Source of the DNA: Natronomonas halophila
GTDB lineage: Archaea; Halobacteriota; Halobacteria; Halobacteriales; Haloarculaceae
DNA length: 64,000 nucleotides
Direction of reading: 5' to 3'
Assembly (NCBI RefSeq): GCF_013391085.1
Contig: NZ_CP058334.1
Coordinates: forward strand, 682,001 to 746,000
Every line of letters starts with the position of its first letter. Position 1 is the first letter of the stretch. The position numbers were made by a program, and so were the translations under genes. This document shows positions 15,601 through 23,295 of this stretch, one piece after another. The notes below the pieces were generated by a model. The model was not told the origin of the DNA and made no database searches. It saw nothing but the letters and a program-made list of their open reading frames with translations.

Positions 15601-16146
15601 ATGAGCACACAGAAGTCCACCCGCCAGCAGGCAGGCACCGTCGAGGAGAACGCGCTTCGACTCGACACCGAGAAGGCCGAACAGATCATCGAGGCGCTGA
15701 ACACGGACCTCGCGGACGCGTACGTCCTCTACCATCAGCTCCACAAGCACCACTGGAACGTCGAGGGCGCGGAGTTCCTCGAAATCCACGTCTTCCTGCA
15801 GGAAGTCTACGAGGACGTCGAGGACGCCGCGGACGAAGTCGCCGAGCGGCTGCAGGCCCTCGGCGGCGTCCCGCACGCCAGCATGACGACGCTGGCGGAG
15901 AACGCGACGGTCGAAGCCGAAGACGAGGACGTCTACGACATCCGCACGTCGCTGGAAAACGACCTCGAGATGATGGGCGACATCATCGAGAGCTACCGCG
16001 AGCACATCGCGCTGGCCGAGGGCCTCGGCGACTACGCGACCGAGGAGATGCTCCGCGAACAGCTCGAAACCATCGAGGAACACGCCCACCACATCGAACA
16101 CTACCTCGAGGACGACTCGCTGGTCCTCGAATCCGCGACGAAATAA
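15601..16146 (+). CDS. dpsA: DpsA ferritin-like DNA-protecting protein
   Basis: A 181-residue Dps-family protein, close to the haloarchaeal DpsA type. The four-helix bundle carries the inter-subunit ferroxidase residues: LHKHHWNVEGAEFLEIH (His50, His51, Trp52 and the Glu/His around 60-63), then EVYEDVEDAADEVAERLQAL. It forms 12-subunit shells that oxidise and store iron and limit oxidative damage. A Gln/Thr/Ser-rich N-terminal tail (STQKSTRQQAGTVEEN) precedes the bundle. Start is the ATG at 15601; the upstream in-frame M at 15556 gives an unrelated leader. Position next to the iron-response locus fits its role. Confidence 0.95.
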   Translation: MSTQKSTRQQAGTVEENALRLDTEKAEQIIEALNTDLADAYVLYHQLHKHHWNVEGAEFLEIHVFLQEVYEDVEDAADEVAERLQALGGVPHASMTTLAENATVEAEDEDVYDIRTSLENDLEMMGDIIESYREHIALAEGLGDYATEEMLREQLETIEEHAHHIEHYLEDDSLVLESATK

Positions 16147-16158
16147 ATCGGTTCTCTT

Positions 16159-16455
16159 CTATTCGACGTTCGGCGCTTTTTCGTCGGAACGGCCCGGCAG
16201 TTCGATTTCCAGTTCCAACTCCGGTTCGCCGACGCCGTCGAAATCCAGTTCCATCTCGACGGGTTCGCCGAAGGCAAAGGGGAGTTCCCACTCGTCGTCG
16301 ACGATGGTCAACTCATCGCCGTCGCGGAGTTGTTCGCCGAGTTCGATGAGAAACTCGCCGGCCTCGGCGGCGTCGAGGCGGTATTCCTGTTCGAACTCGC
16401 GGCCGGTGCGAATAGTCGTTCGGTCCTCGGTGTCGGATGGGTCGGCGTCTGACAT
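16159..16455 (-). CDS. Amphi-Trp domain-containing protein
   Basis: A 98-residue acidic protein of the amphi-Trp type, with a helix (QEYRLDAAEAGEFLIELGEQLRDG), a single conserved Trp in DEWELPFAFGEPVEMELDF, and a beta-rich end EPELELEIELPGR. The domain's function is unknown. It is the second gene behind a 55-residue micro-protein whose promoter has a perfect DtxR-type palindrome (16633-16650), so it is probably iron-responsive. It ends 12 bases from the convergent dpsA stop codon. Confidence 0.83.
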   Translation of the reverse strand: MSDADPSDTEDRTTIRTGREFEQEYRLDAAEAGEFLIELGEQLRDGDELTIVDDEWELPFAFGEPVEMELDFDGVGEPELELEIELPGRSDEKAPNVE

Positions 16456-16457
16456 GG

Positions 16458-16625
16458 TTACTCGGTGACTGTGACAGTCAGGTCACTCGCAATCCAGCCG
16501 TCGCTGTTGCCCGATTCGATGAGCACCGCCTTACCCGGACTGCTCTCACAGAGCGTGAGCGTTGGACGGCCCTCGGTGGCCGTATCCGGCACCTCGTCAG
16601 AGCGCGACCCGATACCGTCTGGCAT
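16458..16625 (-). CDS. 55-residue micro-protein, DUF7331-like, first gene of the amphi-Trp operon
   Basis: ATG at 16625-16623 to TAA at 16460-16458 encodes a 55-residue acidic protein: an N-terminal MPDGIGSRSDEVPD, then TLTLCESSPGKAVLIESGN and DGWIASDLTVTVTE. The VLIES..SDGWIASD pattern resembles the short haloarchaeal family DUF7331, though this match is from memory. The stop codon is two bases from the amphi-Trp ATG, so the two are co-transcribed. The ATG lies 7 bases after a perfect DtxR-type palindrome, consistent with a leaderless, repressed transcript. Shorter than typical gene-finding limits and thus easily missed. Confidence 0.68.
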   Translation of the reverse strand: MPDGIGSRSDEVPDTATEGRPTLTLCESSPGKAVLIESGNSDGWIASDLTVTVTE

Positions 16626-16632
16626 TACGTGT

Positions 16633-16650
16633 GTTTAGGTAGACCTAAAC
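16633..16650. promoter_or_regulatory. DtxR/Idr-type iron box A (perfect palindrome)
   Basis: GTTTAGGT-AG-ACCTAAAC: an 8-2-8 perfect palindrome seven bases before the ATG of the 55-residue gene, downstream of the TATA-like CTTTTTGG (reading the minus strand, 16658-16651). It is the TTAGG-type word of haloarchaeal iron-regulator sites. At this position a bound repressor would block start-site melting or polymerase entry. The DtxR gene lies immediately upstream on the same strand. Confidence 0.8.
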
Positions 16651-16687
16651 CAAAAAGCGTGCGGTTCGAGGCAACCGTCGACTCGGG

Positions 16688-17089
16688 TCAGTTGCCCTCG
16701 GCGGACAGCGCGTCGGGCGACGTCTGCGAGTCGGCGCCTTCGAGCAGAACGGCACCCAACCGCTCGGTAACCCGTGAACTGACGCTTCCCGCGAGTTCCA
16801 GCGCTTCGCCGTCCGGGTCTTCGAGGTCGAGCACCTCCCGGAAGAACCGCGCGAGCGTGCGATACGTCTCGTAGAGGTCGGCCGCTTCCTCGCGGCCCTC
16901 CGCGGTGAGTTCCGTACCCTCGTACGGTTCGTGGACCACGAGGCCGCGGTCGTCGAGTCGCTGGAGCATCTCCGTGGTGGCCGCGGGCGAGCGCCCGACC
17001 GCGTCGGCGACCCGTTTCGGCGACACGGGCACCTCGCCGTCCCGTTCGGCCATGTAGACGACCAGCAGGTACTGGGCAGCCTCGGTCAT
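16688..17089 (-). CDS. DtxR-family regulator, short (Idr/SirR-type, no SH3 domain)
   Basis: A 133-residue DtxR protein lacking the C-terminal FeoA/SH3 domain. Residues 1-60: winged helix (TEAAQYLLVVYMAERDGEV, PKRVADAVGRSPAATTEMLQRLDDRGLV). Residues 61-120: metal-binding/dimerisation helices (LTAEGREEAADLYETYRTLARFFREVLDL). The His cluster normal for iron-binding DtxR is sparse here. It stands between palindromic boxes A (16633-16650) and B/C (18499-18552), so it is the obvious candidate to bind them. It is transcribed with the binding protein and the 57-residue gene upstream (34 bases after the latter's stop). Confidence 0.85.
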   Translation of the reverse strand: MTEAAQYLLVVYMAERDGEVPVSPKRVADAVGRSPAATTEMLQRLDDRGLVVHEPYEGTELTAEGREEAADLYETYRTLARFFREVLDLEDPDGEALELAGSVSSRVTERLGAVLLEGADSQTSPDALSAEGN

Positions 17090-17123
17090 TCGTCGGCGGT
17101 CGGAGCCCCGGTCATGGATTCGG

Positions 17124-17297
17124 TTATCGGCGAGCTTTCATCGGGTTCTCGGCGGCGATGAACGCCTCGCCGTCGCCGTCGGCGAACGCGATGCCACCAC
17201 AGTCGAGTCGCCGGACCTCCAGATGTGGAAGGGTCGGCACTCCGTAATCCTCGGGGTCGCGATAGCAGCCGGCGATAGTCCACTCCCGCGCCCGCAT
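17124..17297 (-). CDS. 57-residue micro-protein between the binding-protein and DtxR genes
   Basis: ATG at 17297-17295 follows directly the TGA of the binding-protein gene (no intervening base), and the stop TAA is at 17126-17124. The 57 residues are REWTIAGCYRDPEDYGVPTLP, HLEVRRLDCGGIAFADGDGE and AFIAAENPMKARR. Two Cys (11, 33) and a beta-rich pattern are visible. The coding bias and zero spacing support it as a real, translationally coupled gene. I do not recognise a family. Its role in iron uptake or regulation is suggested only by context. Confidence 0.66.
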   Translation of the reverse strand: MRAREWTIAGCYRDPEDYGVPTLPHLEVRRLDCGGIAFADGDGEAFIAAENPMKARR

Positions 17298-18494
17298 TCA
17301 GAACTCCCCGTTGATGACGTCCGCGACGCGCTGGCGGTCGAACAGCTGTTCGTCCTCGGGGATTTCCGGATACGGCCCCTCCACGTAGTCGGGCCACTCG
17401 CCGAAGGCCTCGGGATACAGTTGCTTGGCGGTCATCTCCAACTGGAAGAGGTTGAGAACTGGCCCCTGATAGCGCGCCCCCTGCGGGAAGACGCGGTCGT
17501 TCTTGACGGCGTCGATTTCGGCGGTCACCGAATCCGACTCGAAGTTCTCACGCATCTTCGAGAGGTCCGTCGACGGCTCGAAGCCGCCGAGGAACAGGAT
17601 GACTTCGGGGTCGGCTTCGAGCAGCGTCTCGCTGTCGACGATAGTGCCGGATTCGATCTCGCCCTCGAAGGCGTCCTTGGGCTTCAGCGGCCGCGTGTGG
17701 GAGGTCAGGAACCCGGGATTGCTCAGGGTGTAGGCGTAGATGGTTTCGAGGTCCATCGCCGCAATCATGACCGTCCGCGGGCGGTCGGCGTCGGCCGGGA
17801 GGCCGGCCTCGATATCCGCCAGCAGGTCGTCGTGGACGGCCGCCAACTCGCGGTAGCGTTCGCGCTCGCGGAACGCCTCGGCGACGAGTTCGAACTGCTC
17901 CCAGAGCCCGTAGTACTCGTAGTCCGACACCCACTCCGGGGGTTCCTGATGGCGGTCACTCAGCGAGTTGCCGAACCACGGCCCGATGTTCTCCTCGACC
18001 TCCTGGATATCGCTTCGGCTCCAACTGTCGTGTTGGGTCACCCACGCCGGGTCCGCGAGATGGACGTCGCTGTCGAGTTCGTAGAGCGTCTCCTTGTCCG
18101 GTTCCCACGAGGAGTACAGTCCCGACCAGTCGAGCGAGACGCCGGGAAGCCGTTCGACGAACTGGTTCCACAGGCCGTCGTAGTAGTCCGGGGCGTGCAG
18201 GGCCGTAATGCCGTCACCGCGTCCGAGCGCGAAGGCCATGTCGGCGTGGTGGGTCAACCGGGTAAAGACCGTCTCCGGCGGCGACTCGAAACGCACGTCG
18301 CCGACGGGCGAGATGCCCACGGTGTAGCCGTCGTCGGTGTCACCGCCTTCCTGAGGCGTTTCCCCGCCGTCACCGCCGACGCTCGTACAGCCGGCCACCA
18401 GCCCCCCGCCGAGAGCGGCCGCCCCGTATCGCACGGTATCGCGTCTGCTTAGCGTCCGATTCGACGATTCATCGCGGTTCGCGTCGTCTCGCAT
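17298..18494 (-). CDS. Tat lipoprotein ABC substrate-binding protein (iron/siderophore type)
   Basis: A 398-residue periplasmic-binding-protein-type lipoprotein. Signal: twin arginines at 17-18 in SRRDTVRYGAAALGGGLVAGC, with lipid-attachment Cys36, so it is exported folded and anchored outside the membrane. The mature body has the FecB/BtuF fold pattern: GDGITALHAPDYYDG, ELDSDVHLADPAWVT, ADPEVILFLGG, AVKNDRVFPQGARYQGPVLN. The ATG is five bases from box B and about 25 bases from the TATA-like TTATAAG (minus strand, 18518-18525). No permease or ATPase gene is nearby; it probably works with one encoded elsewhere. Confidence 0.88.
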   Translation of the reverse strand: MRDDANRDESSNRTLSRRDTVRYGAAALGGGLVAGCTSVGGDGGETPQEGGDTDDGYTVGISPVGDVRFESPPETVFTRLTHHADMAFALGRGDGITALHAPDYYDGLWNQFVERLPGVSLDWSGLYSSWEPDKETLYELDSDVHLADPAWVTQHDSWSRSDIQEVEENIGPWFGNSLSDRHQEPPEWVSDYEYYGLWEQFELVAEAFRERERYRELAAVHDDLLADIEAGLPADADRPRTVMIAAMDLETIYAYTLSNPGFLTSHTRPLKPKDAFEGEIESGTIVDSETLLEADPEVILFLGGFEPSTDLSKMRENFESDSVTAEIDAVKNDRVFPQGARYQGPVLNLFQLEMTAKQLYPEAFGEWPDYVEGPYPEIPEDEQLFDRQRVADVINGEF

Positions 18495-18498
18495 TATA

Positions 18499-18516
18499 TT
18501 TTAGGCCCGCCTAAAA
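18499..18516. promoter_or_regulatory. DtxR/Idr-type iron box B (perfect palindrome)
   Basis: TTTTAGGC-CC-GCCTAAAA, perfect 8-2-8, ending 5 bases before the ATG of the binding-protein gene and next to its TATA element (18518-18525). This is the arrangement expected for repression of a leaderless promoter. Box C (18535-18552) lies upstream of the TATA element, centres 36 bases apart. Confidence 0.83.
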
Positions 18517-18517
18517 A

Positions 18518-18525
18518 CTTATAAC
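18518..18525 (-). promoter_or_regulatory. TATA-like promoter element of the binding-protein gene
   Basis: On the minus strand this reads GTTATAAG, 24-31 bases upstream of the ATG at 18494, flanked by boxes B and C. It is the expected spacing for a leaderless haloarchaeal transcript. Confidence 0.55.
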
Positions 18526-18534
18526 TCCATCGGT

Positions 18535-18552
18535 TTTTAGGCCCACCTAATT
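18535..18552. promoter_or_regulatory. DtxR/Idr-type iron box C (imperfect palindrome)
   Basis: TTTTAGGC-CC-ACCTAATT: TTAGGC opposite ACCTAA, one central mismatch pair. It lies between the FAD-oxidoreductase stop codon (18570) and the TATA box of the binding-protein gene. Together with box B it brackets the TATA box. Confidence 0.65.
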
Positions 18553-18569
18553 CATCGCAGTCGGTGCAG

Positions 18570-19526
18570 TTAGTCGTCGGACGTCGGCCGGAGTCCATCG
18601 CCGTCGACGTATTCCCGAATCGCGTCGTCGTCGATTGCCGCCAGTAGCTCCGCGTCGTCGACGGCCGAAACCATCGTCTCCACATCCAAGCGGTCGGCAA
18701 GCGTCTCGTGGCCCTTCGAGGCTCGGGCGTCGGCCTCCGAAGCCGAGATGTAGGCCGCCATCGACTCGTCGATAAAGGCGTCGCGAACTGCGCGATACCG
18801 TTCGGTATCGGCCCCGACCGGTGCGTCCGCACCGTAGTACTCGTCGAAATACTCGACCCAGCGGTCGCGGTCGGTCCACTCCTCGGTCCGTTCGGCCTCG
18901 CGGCGAACCCAGTCGACGTTCTCCTCGGTGACCGCCGGCCACCAGTCGCCGTCCAATTTGTCGTCGGCGATGACCCGATGGGCTACGCGTGCGCCACGGC
19001 CCGCCGCCATAATGGCCTGCTTGTCCTCTTCGGACGGCGAGACGACGTAGAGGCCCTCGACCGGCGTCGTTCCGTCGGTGTCGGCATAGCTCTTGTCGAA
19101 GGTCTCGTGGGTCTCACCGTCGCGTTCGTACGTTTCGAACATCGCCGCCTCGTCGTCGAGGCCGCGCAGGTACTCGCCGTCGTAGCGCGTCGCCGCGACG
19201 ACACGCCGTGCGCGCACCGACTCGCCTTCCTGTGGCTCGACGACGAACCCCCGCTCCGTCGGTTCGACGGATTCCACGAGGTCCGAAACCACCTCACAGC
19301 CAGCCGCCGCTACGTGGTCGTGCATCAGGTCGTAGAACGTCTCGATATCGATGCCCTCGGGGAAGCCGAGGTAGTTTTCGAGGTAGGCACACTGCCTGAT
19401 GGACGAGCGGCCGCGGTCGAAGATGACCGTATCGAGGCCCTCCCGCGCGGTGAAAACCCCTGCAGAACAGCCCGCTGGACCGCCCCCGACGATAGCCACG
19501 TCGTACTCGTTGGCGTCGCTACCCAT
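18570..19526 (-). CDS. FAD-dependent oxidoreductase (thioredoxin reductase-like, no CxxC), iron locus
   Basis: A 318-residue flavoprotein with Rossmann motif EYDVAIVGGGPAGCSAG (GGGPAG at 14-19) and the second dinucleotide-like segment QAIMAAGRGARVAHRVI. It resembles thioredoxin reductases but lacks their CxxC, so a low-potential ferric-siderophore or other reduction is more likely than thioredoxin reduction; this is inference. The 3' third is long and helical/acidic. The start is the ATG at 19526, with a Shine-Dalgarno GGAGGT at 19542-19537; the GTG at 19613 lies inside iron box D. The leader between is about 70 bases and contains a 23-codon ORF (19528-19599). It may share the iron regulon with the downstream binding protein. 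Confidence 0.78.
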   Translation of the reverse strand: MGSDANEYDVAIVGGGPAGCSAGVFTAREGLDTVIFDRGRSSIRQCAYLENYLGFPEGIDIETFYDLMHDHVAAAGCEVVSDLVESVEPTERGFVVEPQEGESVRARRVVAATRYDGEYLRGLDDEAAMFETYERDGETHETFDKSYADTDGTTPVEGLYVVSPSEEDKQAIMAAGRGARVAHRVIADDKLDGDWWPAVTEENVDWVRREAERTEEWTDRDRWVEYFDEYYGADAPVGADTERYRAVRDAFIDESMAAYISASEADARASKGHETLADRLDVETMVSAVDDAELLAAIDDDAIREYVDGDGLRPTSDD

Positions 19527-19527
19527 C

Positions 19528-19599
19528 CTACGCGTGACCTCCGGTTTCCCGCCCGTCGTTTCCGGCCGGAACCCACGGCCGGGACGATTCCGTCGCCAT
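19528..19599 (-). other. Possible 23-codon upstream ORF in the leader of the FAD oxidoreductase
   Basis: ATG at 19599-19597, immediately downstream of iron box D, reads MATESSRPWVPAGNDGRE then TGGHA and ends with TAG at 19530-19528, one base before the main ATG (19526). The main gene's GGAGGT lies inside its last codons. If real, termination-reinitiation would couple the two. Coding potential of so short a peptide cannot be judged, so this may be only a leader RNA. Confidence 0.35.
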
Positions 19600-19601
19600 G
19601 T

Positions 19602-19619
19602 GTTTAGGCCCACCTAAAA
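19602..19619. promoter_or_regulatory. DtxR/Idr-type iron box D
   Basis: GTTTAGGC-CC-ACCTAAAA, one mismatch pair. It lies directly upstream of the ATG at 19599 and downstream of the TATA-like TTTATT (minus strand 19626-19621), so it covers the start-site region of the FAD-oxidoreductase transcript. Confidence 0.75.
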
Positions 19620-19782
19620 CAATAAAGCGTTTTCGACGTCTCGTCGGCCGGGGAGTGAGGAAGAACTAGAACAATTTCGTATAGCGCCATATAGTTCATA
19701 TCGGCGTAAACGGCTCGATTTGGACGTTCAACACCCGGCCGAACCAGTAAACTACAACTGGCCTCCCTGCTAGGCCCCGTGT

Positions 19783-19947
19783 ATGAGCCTCTCGCTGGAA
19801 GACGACTGCCCGGAGTGTGGCACCGAGGAATTCTACAAGGCCGCAAGCACCCGCCTCCACCTCGGAGTCAAGCAGAAGTGGCACTGTCCCAACTGCGATT
19901 ACGGGTTCGTCACGATCAACGGCATCGACACCTCGGCGTCGGCCTGA
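19783..19947 (+). CDS. 54-residue zinc-ribbon micro-protein
   Basis: ATG at 19783 to TGA at 19945-19947 encodes 54 residues: EDDCPECGTEEFYKAASTRLHLGVKQ (first 30, given as pattern), KWHCPNCDYGFVTINGIDT. Two CxxC knuckles, C9-x2-C12 and C35-x2-C38, flank a basic linker, a treble/zinc-beta-ribbon layout common among haloarchaeal small proteins (a type close to DUF7838). The strong Cys pairing and starting ATG support a real gene. Function unknown. It is divergent from the iron locus but has no box in its own upstream. Confidence 0.75.
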   Translation: MSLSLEDDCPECGTEEFYKAASTRLHLGVKQKWHCPNCDYGFVTINGIDTSASA

Positions 19948-20482
19948 GTCCGCGACCGCACTCGTTTCTGCCTCACTGTATCCGGAGCCTCGGCCCACCA
20001 TTTCTACCCACCGCCTCCGTAACCACACCCAGTTTTTGCGCGCATAGCAAAACGACTGTGCGAGCAGCGGTTCGTCGAGTCCTCCCTCTCGCCCCCGCGG
20101 TTCAAAAAGGGACCAGTGGTGGGGGGGTAGAGCCCCGAACTCTGGAGTTTCCTTTACGGACGTCGAACCCCAGGTGTAGCTGCGGAGCTGGTGCCTGTCC
20201 AATCTCCGAGACCATCAGTGAGTCATGCTTGCTCCATTGGAGTGTTTGCCAATCACATTCTGGATCTCGCCAGCAATGAGTTTCGTCGACAGTCAAATCA
20301 CCCCCGATTGACCGTTCCGCAGCCGCAGACCCCCACCTAATGACAATTATATAACTAGTTTAGTCACGAATGCCAGTCTCCTCACCGATATATAAACCAC
20401 ATATTGAGATATTAAATACAGATTCGCGCTAAAACCTCAGACATAGATAGCGGCCTGGTAACGGCTGAAAACGGAGAGTGTG
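19948..20482. other. Non-coding region with a GC-rich patch and an AT-rich tail
   Basis: 535 bases without a supported gene. 20041-20300 carries a GC-rich patch (GGGACCAGTGGTGGGGGGGTAG, AGCCCCGAACTCTGG, GGACGTCGAACCCCAGG) whose six-frame translations give peptides of a kind seen when tRNA-like or structural RNA sequence is read as protein. I could not fold it into a cloverleaf. 20330-20460 is AT-rich and contains TATA-like words. It could hold a small RNA or an eroded element. Confidence 0.4.
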
Positions 20483-21970
20483 CTATTCGTCGTCCAGCGC
20501 CTGCCAGGAGAGCCGCGGGTTTCGGGCGGCCGACACCTGATCGATGCGAGCGGCGGCCGTCCGTTCGGGGGCAGCCCCGAGCGTCTCGTCGGTGTCCGCG
20601 CGGGCGGCGTTGAACGCCGCGGCGAGTTGGTCGAGCGTGCGCTTGTTCTCGATTTCGGTCGGTTCGGTCATCAGTGCCTCGCCGACGATTTCGGGCCACT
20701 TGGTCGTTGGTGGGTGGACGCCGTAGTCGAGCATCCGCTTTGCGACGTCGGCGGCGTCCTGCTCGCCGGCCGAGGCGACGAACTCGTGGTGGAACGGGCC
20801 GAACGGCACCTCGTAGTCGACCTCCTCGGCGAGGTAGTTGGCGTTGAGGACGGCCTTCGCGGAGGCGTCCGACAGCCCTTCGTCGCCGAGACGGGCGATG
20901 TAGGCGTAGGCCTTCACGAGCACGAGCCAGTTACCCTGGTAGCCGTGGACCTTGCCGATGGAGTGGTCGGGTTCGTAGAGTTCGTACCTTCCGCCGCTTC
21001 GCTCCGCTCGCGGCGACTCCCCGCTCGCATTGCTCGCGGGGACTCCATCGGATTTCCGAACGTGTGGGTCCGGCAGGAACTCGGCGAGTTCCTCGGTGAC
21101 GCCGACCGGGCCAGCGCCGGGGCCGCCGCCACCGTGCGGCGTCGCGAACGTCTTGTGGACGTTGTAGTGCATGATGTCGAAGCCCATGTCGCCGGGGCGG
21201 GCACGGCCGAGCAGGGCGTTGAGGTTCGCGCCGTCGTAGTAGAGCAGGCCGCCGACATCGTGGACCATGCCGGCGATTTCCTCGATATCGCGCTCGAAGA
21301 GGCCGAGCGTGTTCGGGTTGGTGAGCATGAGCGCGGCGGTATCATCCGAGAGGGCCGCTTCGAGGGCTTCGAGTTCCACGCGGCCGTCCTCCGAACTCGG
21401 AAGCGTCACCACGTCGTAGCCGGCCATCGCCGCGCTGGCGAAGTTGGTGCCGTGAGCCGAATCGGGAATGACGACCTCGCTGCGGTCGTCGCCGTTGGCC
21501 TCGTGGTAGGCCTTCGCGATGAGGATGCCGGCGAACTCCCCGGCGGCGCCCGCGGGCGGCTGGAGGGTGACGGCGTCCATGCCTCCGATACGCCCGAGGT
21601 AGTCCTGCAGTTCGTACTGGAGTTCGAGGGTCCCCTGCACGCTCCGCTCGGAGCGGCCCGGATGGACCGACGCGTCCGGCAGGGCCGCCACGTCCTCGGT
21701 GAACTTGGGGTTGTACTTCATCGTACAGGAGCCGAGCGGGAACGGCCCGGATTCGACCCCGTAGTTCATCTCCGAAAGGCGGGTGTAGTGGCGGGCCAGT
21801 TCCGGTTCGCTGAGGCTCGGCAGTTCGACGCTGTCGCGGGTGAGGTCGTCGGGCAGCGAGGAATCGACCTCGACTTCCTCGGTGTGCTTCTCCGAGAGCA
21901 GCGGTTCGTAGGTATCCTCGTCGTCGACCCAGCGCGCCTGGTCGTAGGTGAGGGGTTCGTCGTCGGTCAT
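20483..21970 (-). CDS. gcvPB: Glycine dehydrogenase (decarboxylating) subunit 2
   Basis: A 495-residue PLP protein, the C-terminal half of the glycine cleavage P-protein. The PLP lysine is Lys273 in [18 protein letters not shown]; further conserved segments are [12 protein letters not shown] (79-88) and [12 protein letters not shown] (137-148). With subunit 1 and the H-protein it decarboxylates glycine. Its ATG overlaps the stop codon of gcvPA by four bases (ATGA, 21970-21967). Residues 307-327 (20990-21052) are an in-frame extra segment ([21 protein letters not shown]) not found in typical members; its DNA is a hairpin-rich word set similar to the intergenic islands. The lipoyl-protein genes are not in the window. 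Confidence 0.95.
   Translation of the reverse strand: MTDDEPLTYDQARWVDDEDTYEPLLSEKHTEEVEVDSSLPDDLTRDSVELPSLSEPELARHYTRLSEMNYGVESGPFPLGSCTMKYNPKFTEDVAALPDASVHPGRSERSVQGTLELQYELQDYLGRIGGMDAVTLQPPAGAAGEFAGILIAKAYHEANGDDRSEVVIPDSAHGTNFASAAMAGYDVVTLPSSEDGRVELEALEAALSDDTAALMLTNPNTLGLFERDIEEIAGMVHDVGGLLYYDGANLNALLGRARPGDMGFDIMHYNVHKTFATPHGGGGPGAGPVGVTEELAEFLPDPHVRKSDGVPASNASGESPRAERSGGRYELYEPDHSIGKVHGYQGNWLVLVKAYAYIARLGDEGLSDASAKAVLNANYLAEEVDYEVPFGPFHHEFVASAGEQDAADVAKRMLDYGVHPPTTKWPEIVGEALMTEPTEIENKRTLDQLAAAFNAARADTDETLGAAPERTAAARIDQVSAARNPRLSWQALDDE
20990..21052. repeat. In-frame hairpin-rich insertion inside gcvPB
   Basis: 63 bases (21 codons) within gcvPB, including TCCCCGC (21018-21024) and its complement GCGGGGA (21036-21042), and CGCTTCGCTCCGCTCGCGG words near 20995-21012. 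The same kind of CGCTTCG/CTCGC words forms the intergenic islands at 260-490 and 26.4 kb. It lies between the PLP-lysine domain and the conserved [13 protein letters not shown] segment, in what should be a surface loop. Confidence 0.6.
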
Positions 21971-23295
21971 CGTGCAGCCTCCTCAAAGGCGGCGACGAAA
22001 CCGTCGATTGCGGCCTCGTTGGTCTCGGTTACACAGACCTGTACCTCGTGTTCGCCGACGGCGTGGACCGCATAGCCCGCGTCTTCGAGGTCCGAAACGA
22101 CGGCGGAAGCGGGCTGGTCGGTCCGGGCGACGAACTCCCGGAAGTGATGGCGGTCGTGGACTGGCGCGCGAACACCCTTGATGCCGTCCAAGCGGTCGGC
22201 GAGGTCACGTGCGCGGACGACACAATCCTCGGCGAGGTCGACGAGGCCGTCGGCGCCGAGCCATGCAACGTGCATCGCGGTCCGGAGGGCGACCCACGCC
22301 TGATTCGTACAGATATTGGAGGTCGCTCGCTCCCGGCGGATGTGCTGTTCGCGGGTCTGGAGCGTGAGCGTGTAGGCGCGGCGGCCGTCGTCGTCCTCGC
22401 TGGCGCCGACGAGGCGGCCGGGCACCTGCCGGAGGAACTCCTCGCGGCAGGCAAAGAGGCCGAGACCCATGCCGTAGGCCGTCGGCAGGCCGAGCGTCGC
22501 GGCGTCGCCGACCACGACGTCCGCGCCGACGCTTGCGGGTTCTTCCAGAAGGGCGAGGGCGACGGGGTCCGACCCGAGGACGAAGAGCGCGTCGTGATCG
22601 TCGGCGATGTCGCCGATTTCGTCGAGGTGCTCCTCGATAGTGCCGCGAACCGTCGGGTTCTCGGCGTAGACGACGAGCGTCTCGTCGTCGACGACATCGG
22701 CGAGGGCATCGGTATCGACGTTGCCGTCGTCCATCGGGTAGGCCTCGACGGCGATATCGTGGCCCGTGAGGTAGTTTTCGAGGGTGCCGCGGCGGCCCGC
22801 CTGTAGGGATTCGGGAACGAGCACGCGCGAACCGTCTGCCTCCCGAACCCGCGTCGCGAGCGTGGCGGCTTCGCCGAGTGCGGTCGCGGCGTCGTACATC
22901 GAGCAGTTGGCGACGCCGAGGCCGGTCAACTCCACGAGCATCGACTGGTATTCGAAGAGCGCCTGCAGGAAGCCCTGGGCGACTTCGGGTTGATACTGGG
23001 TGTAACTGGTCAGAAACTCCGAGCGGAGCGACAGGTGGTCGACCATCGAGGGGACGTAGTGGTCGTAGTGGCCACGGCCGAGGAACTCGACGAGGTCGTC
23101 GTTCTCGCCGAGCATGCGGCCGACGTGTGACCGAACCGCCTGTTCGCTTCGCGCGTCGATGCCGAAGGCACCGTCGAAGCGGACCTCCGCGGGGATGTCG
23201 AAGAGTGCCTCCTCGCTTTCCGCGCCGACCGCCGAGAGCATCGCCTCGGTTTCGGCGTCGGTATGCGGCGCGTAGGGGCTACCGTTGGCTGTCAT
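21967..23295 (-). CDS. gcvPA: Glycine dehydrogenase (decarboxylating) subunit 1
   Basis: A 442-residue protein, the N-terminal half of the P-protein. Conserved segments: [47 protein letters not shown] (roughly residues 68-114), the [20 protein letters not shown] stretch and [27 protein letters not shown]. Together with gcvPB it forms the active alpha2beta2-type P-protein. The genes overlap by four bases. Upstream of the ATG there is a long AT-rich leader up to 23,400. Confidence 0.95.
   Translation of the reverse strand: MTANGSPYAPHTDAETEAMLSAVGAESEEALFDIPAEVRFDGAFGIDARSEQAVRSHVGRMLGENDDLVEFLGRGHYDHYVPSMVDHLSLRSEFLTSYTQYQPEVAQGFLQALFEYQSMLVELTGLGVANCSMYDAATALGEAATLATRVREADGSRVLVPESLQAGRRGTLENYLTGHDIAVEAYPMDDGNVDTDALADVVDDETLVVYAENPTVRGTIEEHLDEIGDIADDHDALFVLGSDPVALALLEEPASVGADVVVGDAATLGLPTAYGMGLGLFACREEFLRQVPGRLVGASEDDDGRRAYTLTLQTREQHIRRERATSNICTNQAWVALRTAMHVAWLGADGLVDLAEDCVVRARDLADRLDGIKGVRAPVHDRHHFREFVARTDQPASAVVSDLEDAGYAVHAVGEHEVQVCVTETNEAAIDGFVAAFEEAAR

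Noticed and set aside
17086-17397. 103-codon arginine-rich minus-strand frame
   Set aside because: Overlaps the 57-codon gene in another frame; composition is non-haloarchaeal (Arg-rich) and no motif is present.
20102-20296. 64-codon minus-strand frame in the 20 kb gap
   Set aside because: Its peptide (ending RVRGSTPPPLVPF) looks like a translated structural or intergenic sequence; no start context, no acidic composition.
20480-22075. 531-codon plus-strand frame over gcvPB
   Set aside because: Antisense shadow of a clearly recognised PLP enzyme; the composition is Val/Gly/Arg-rich as in other shadows.
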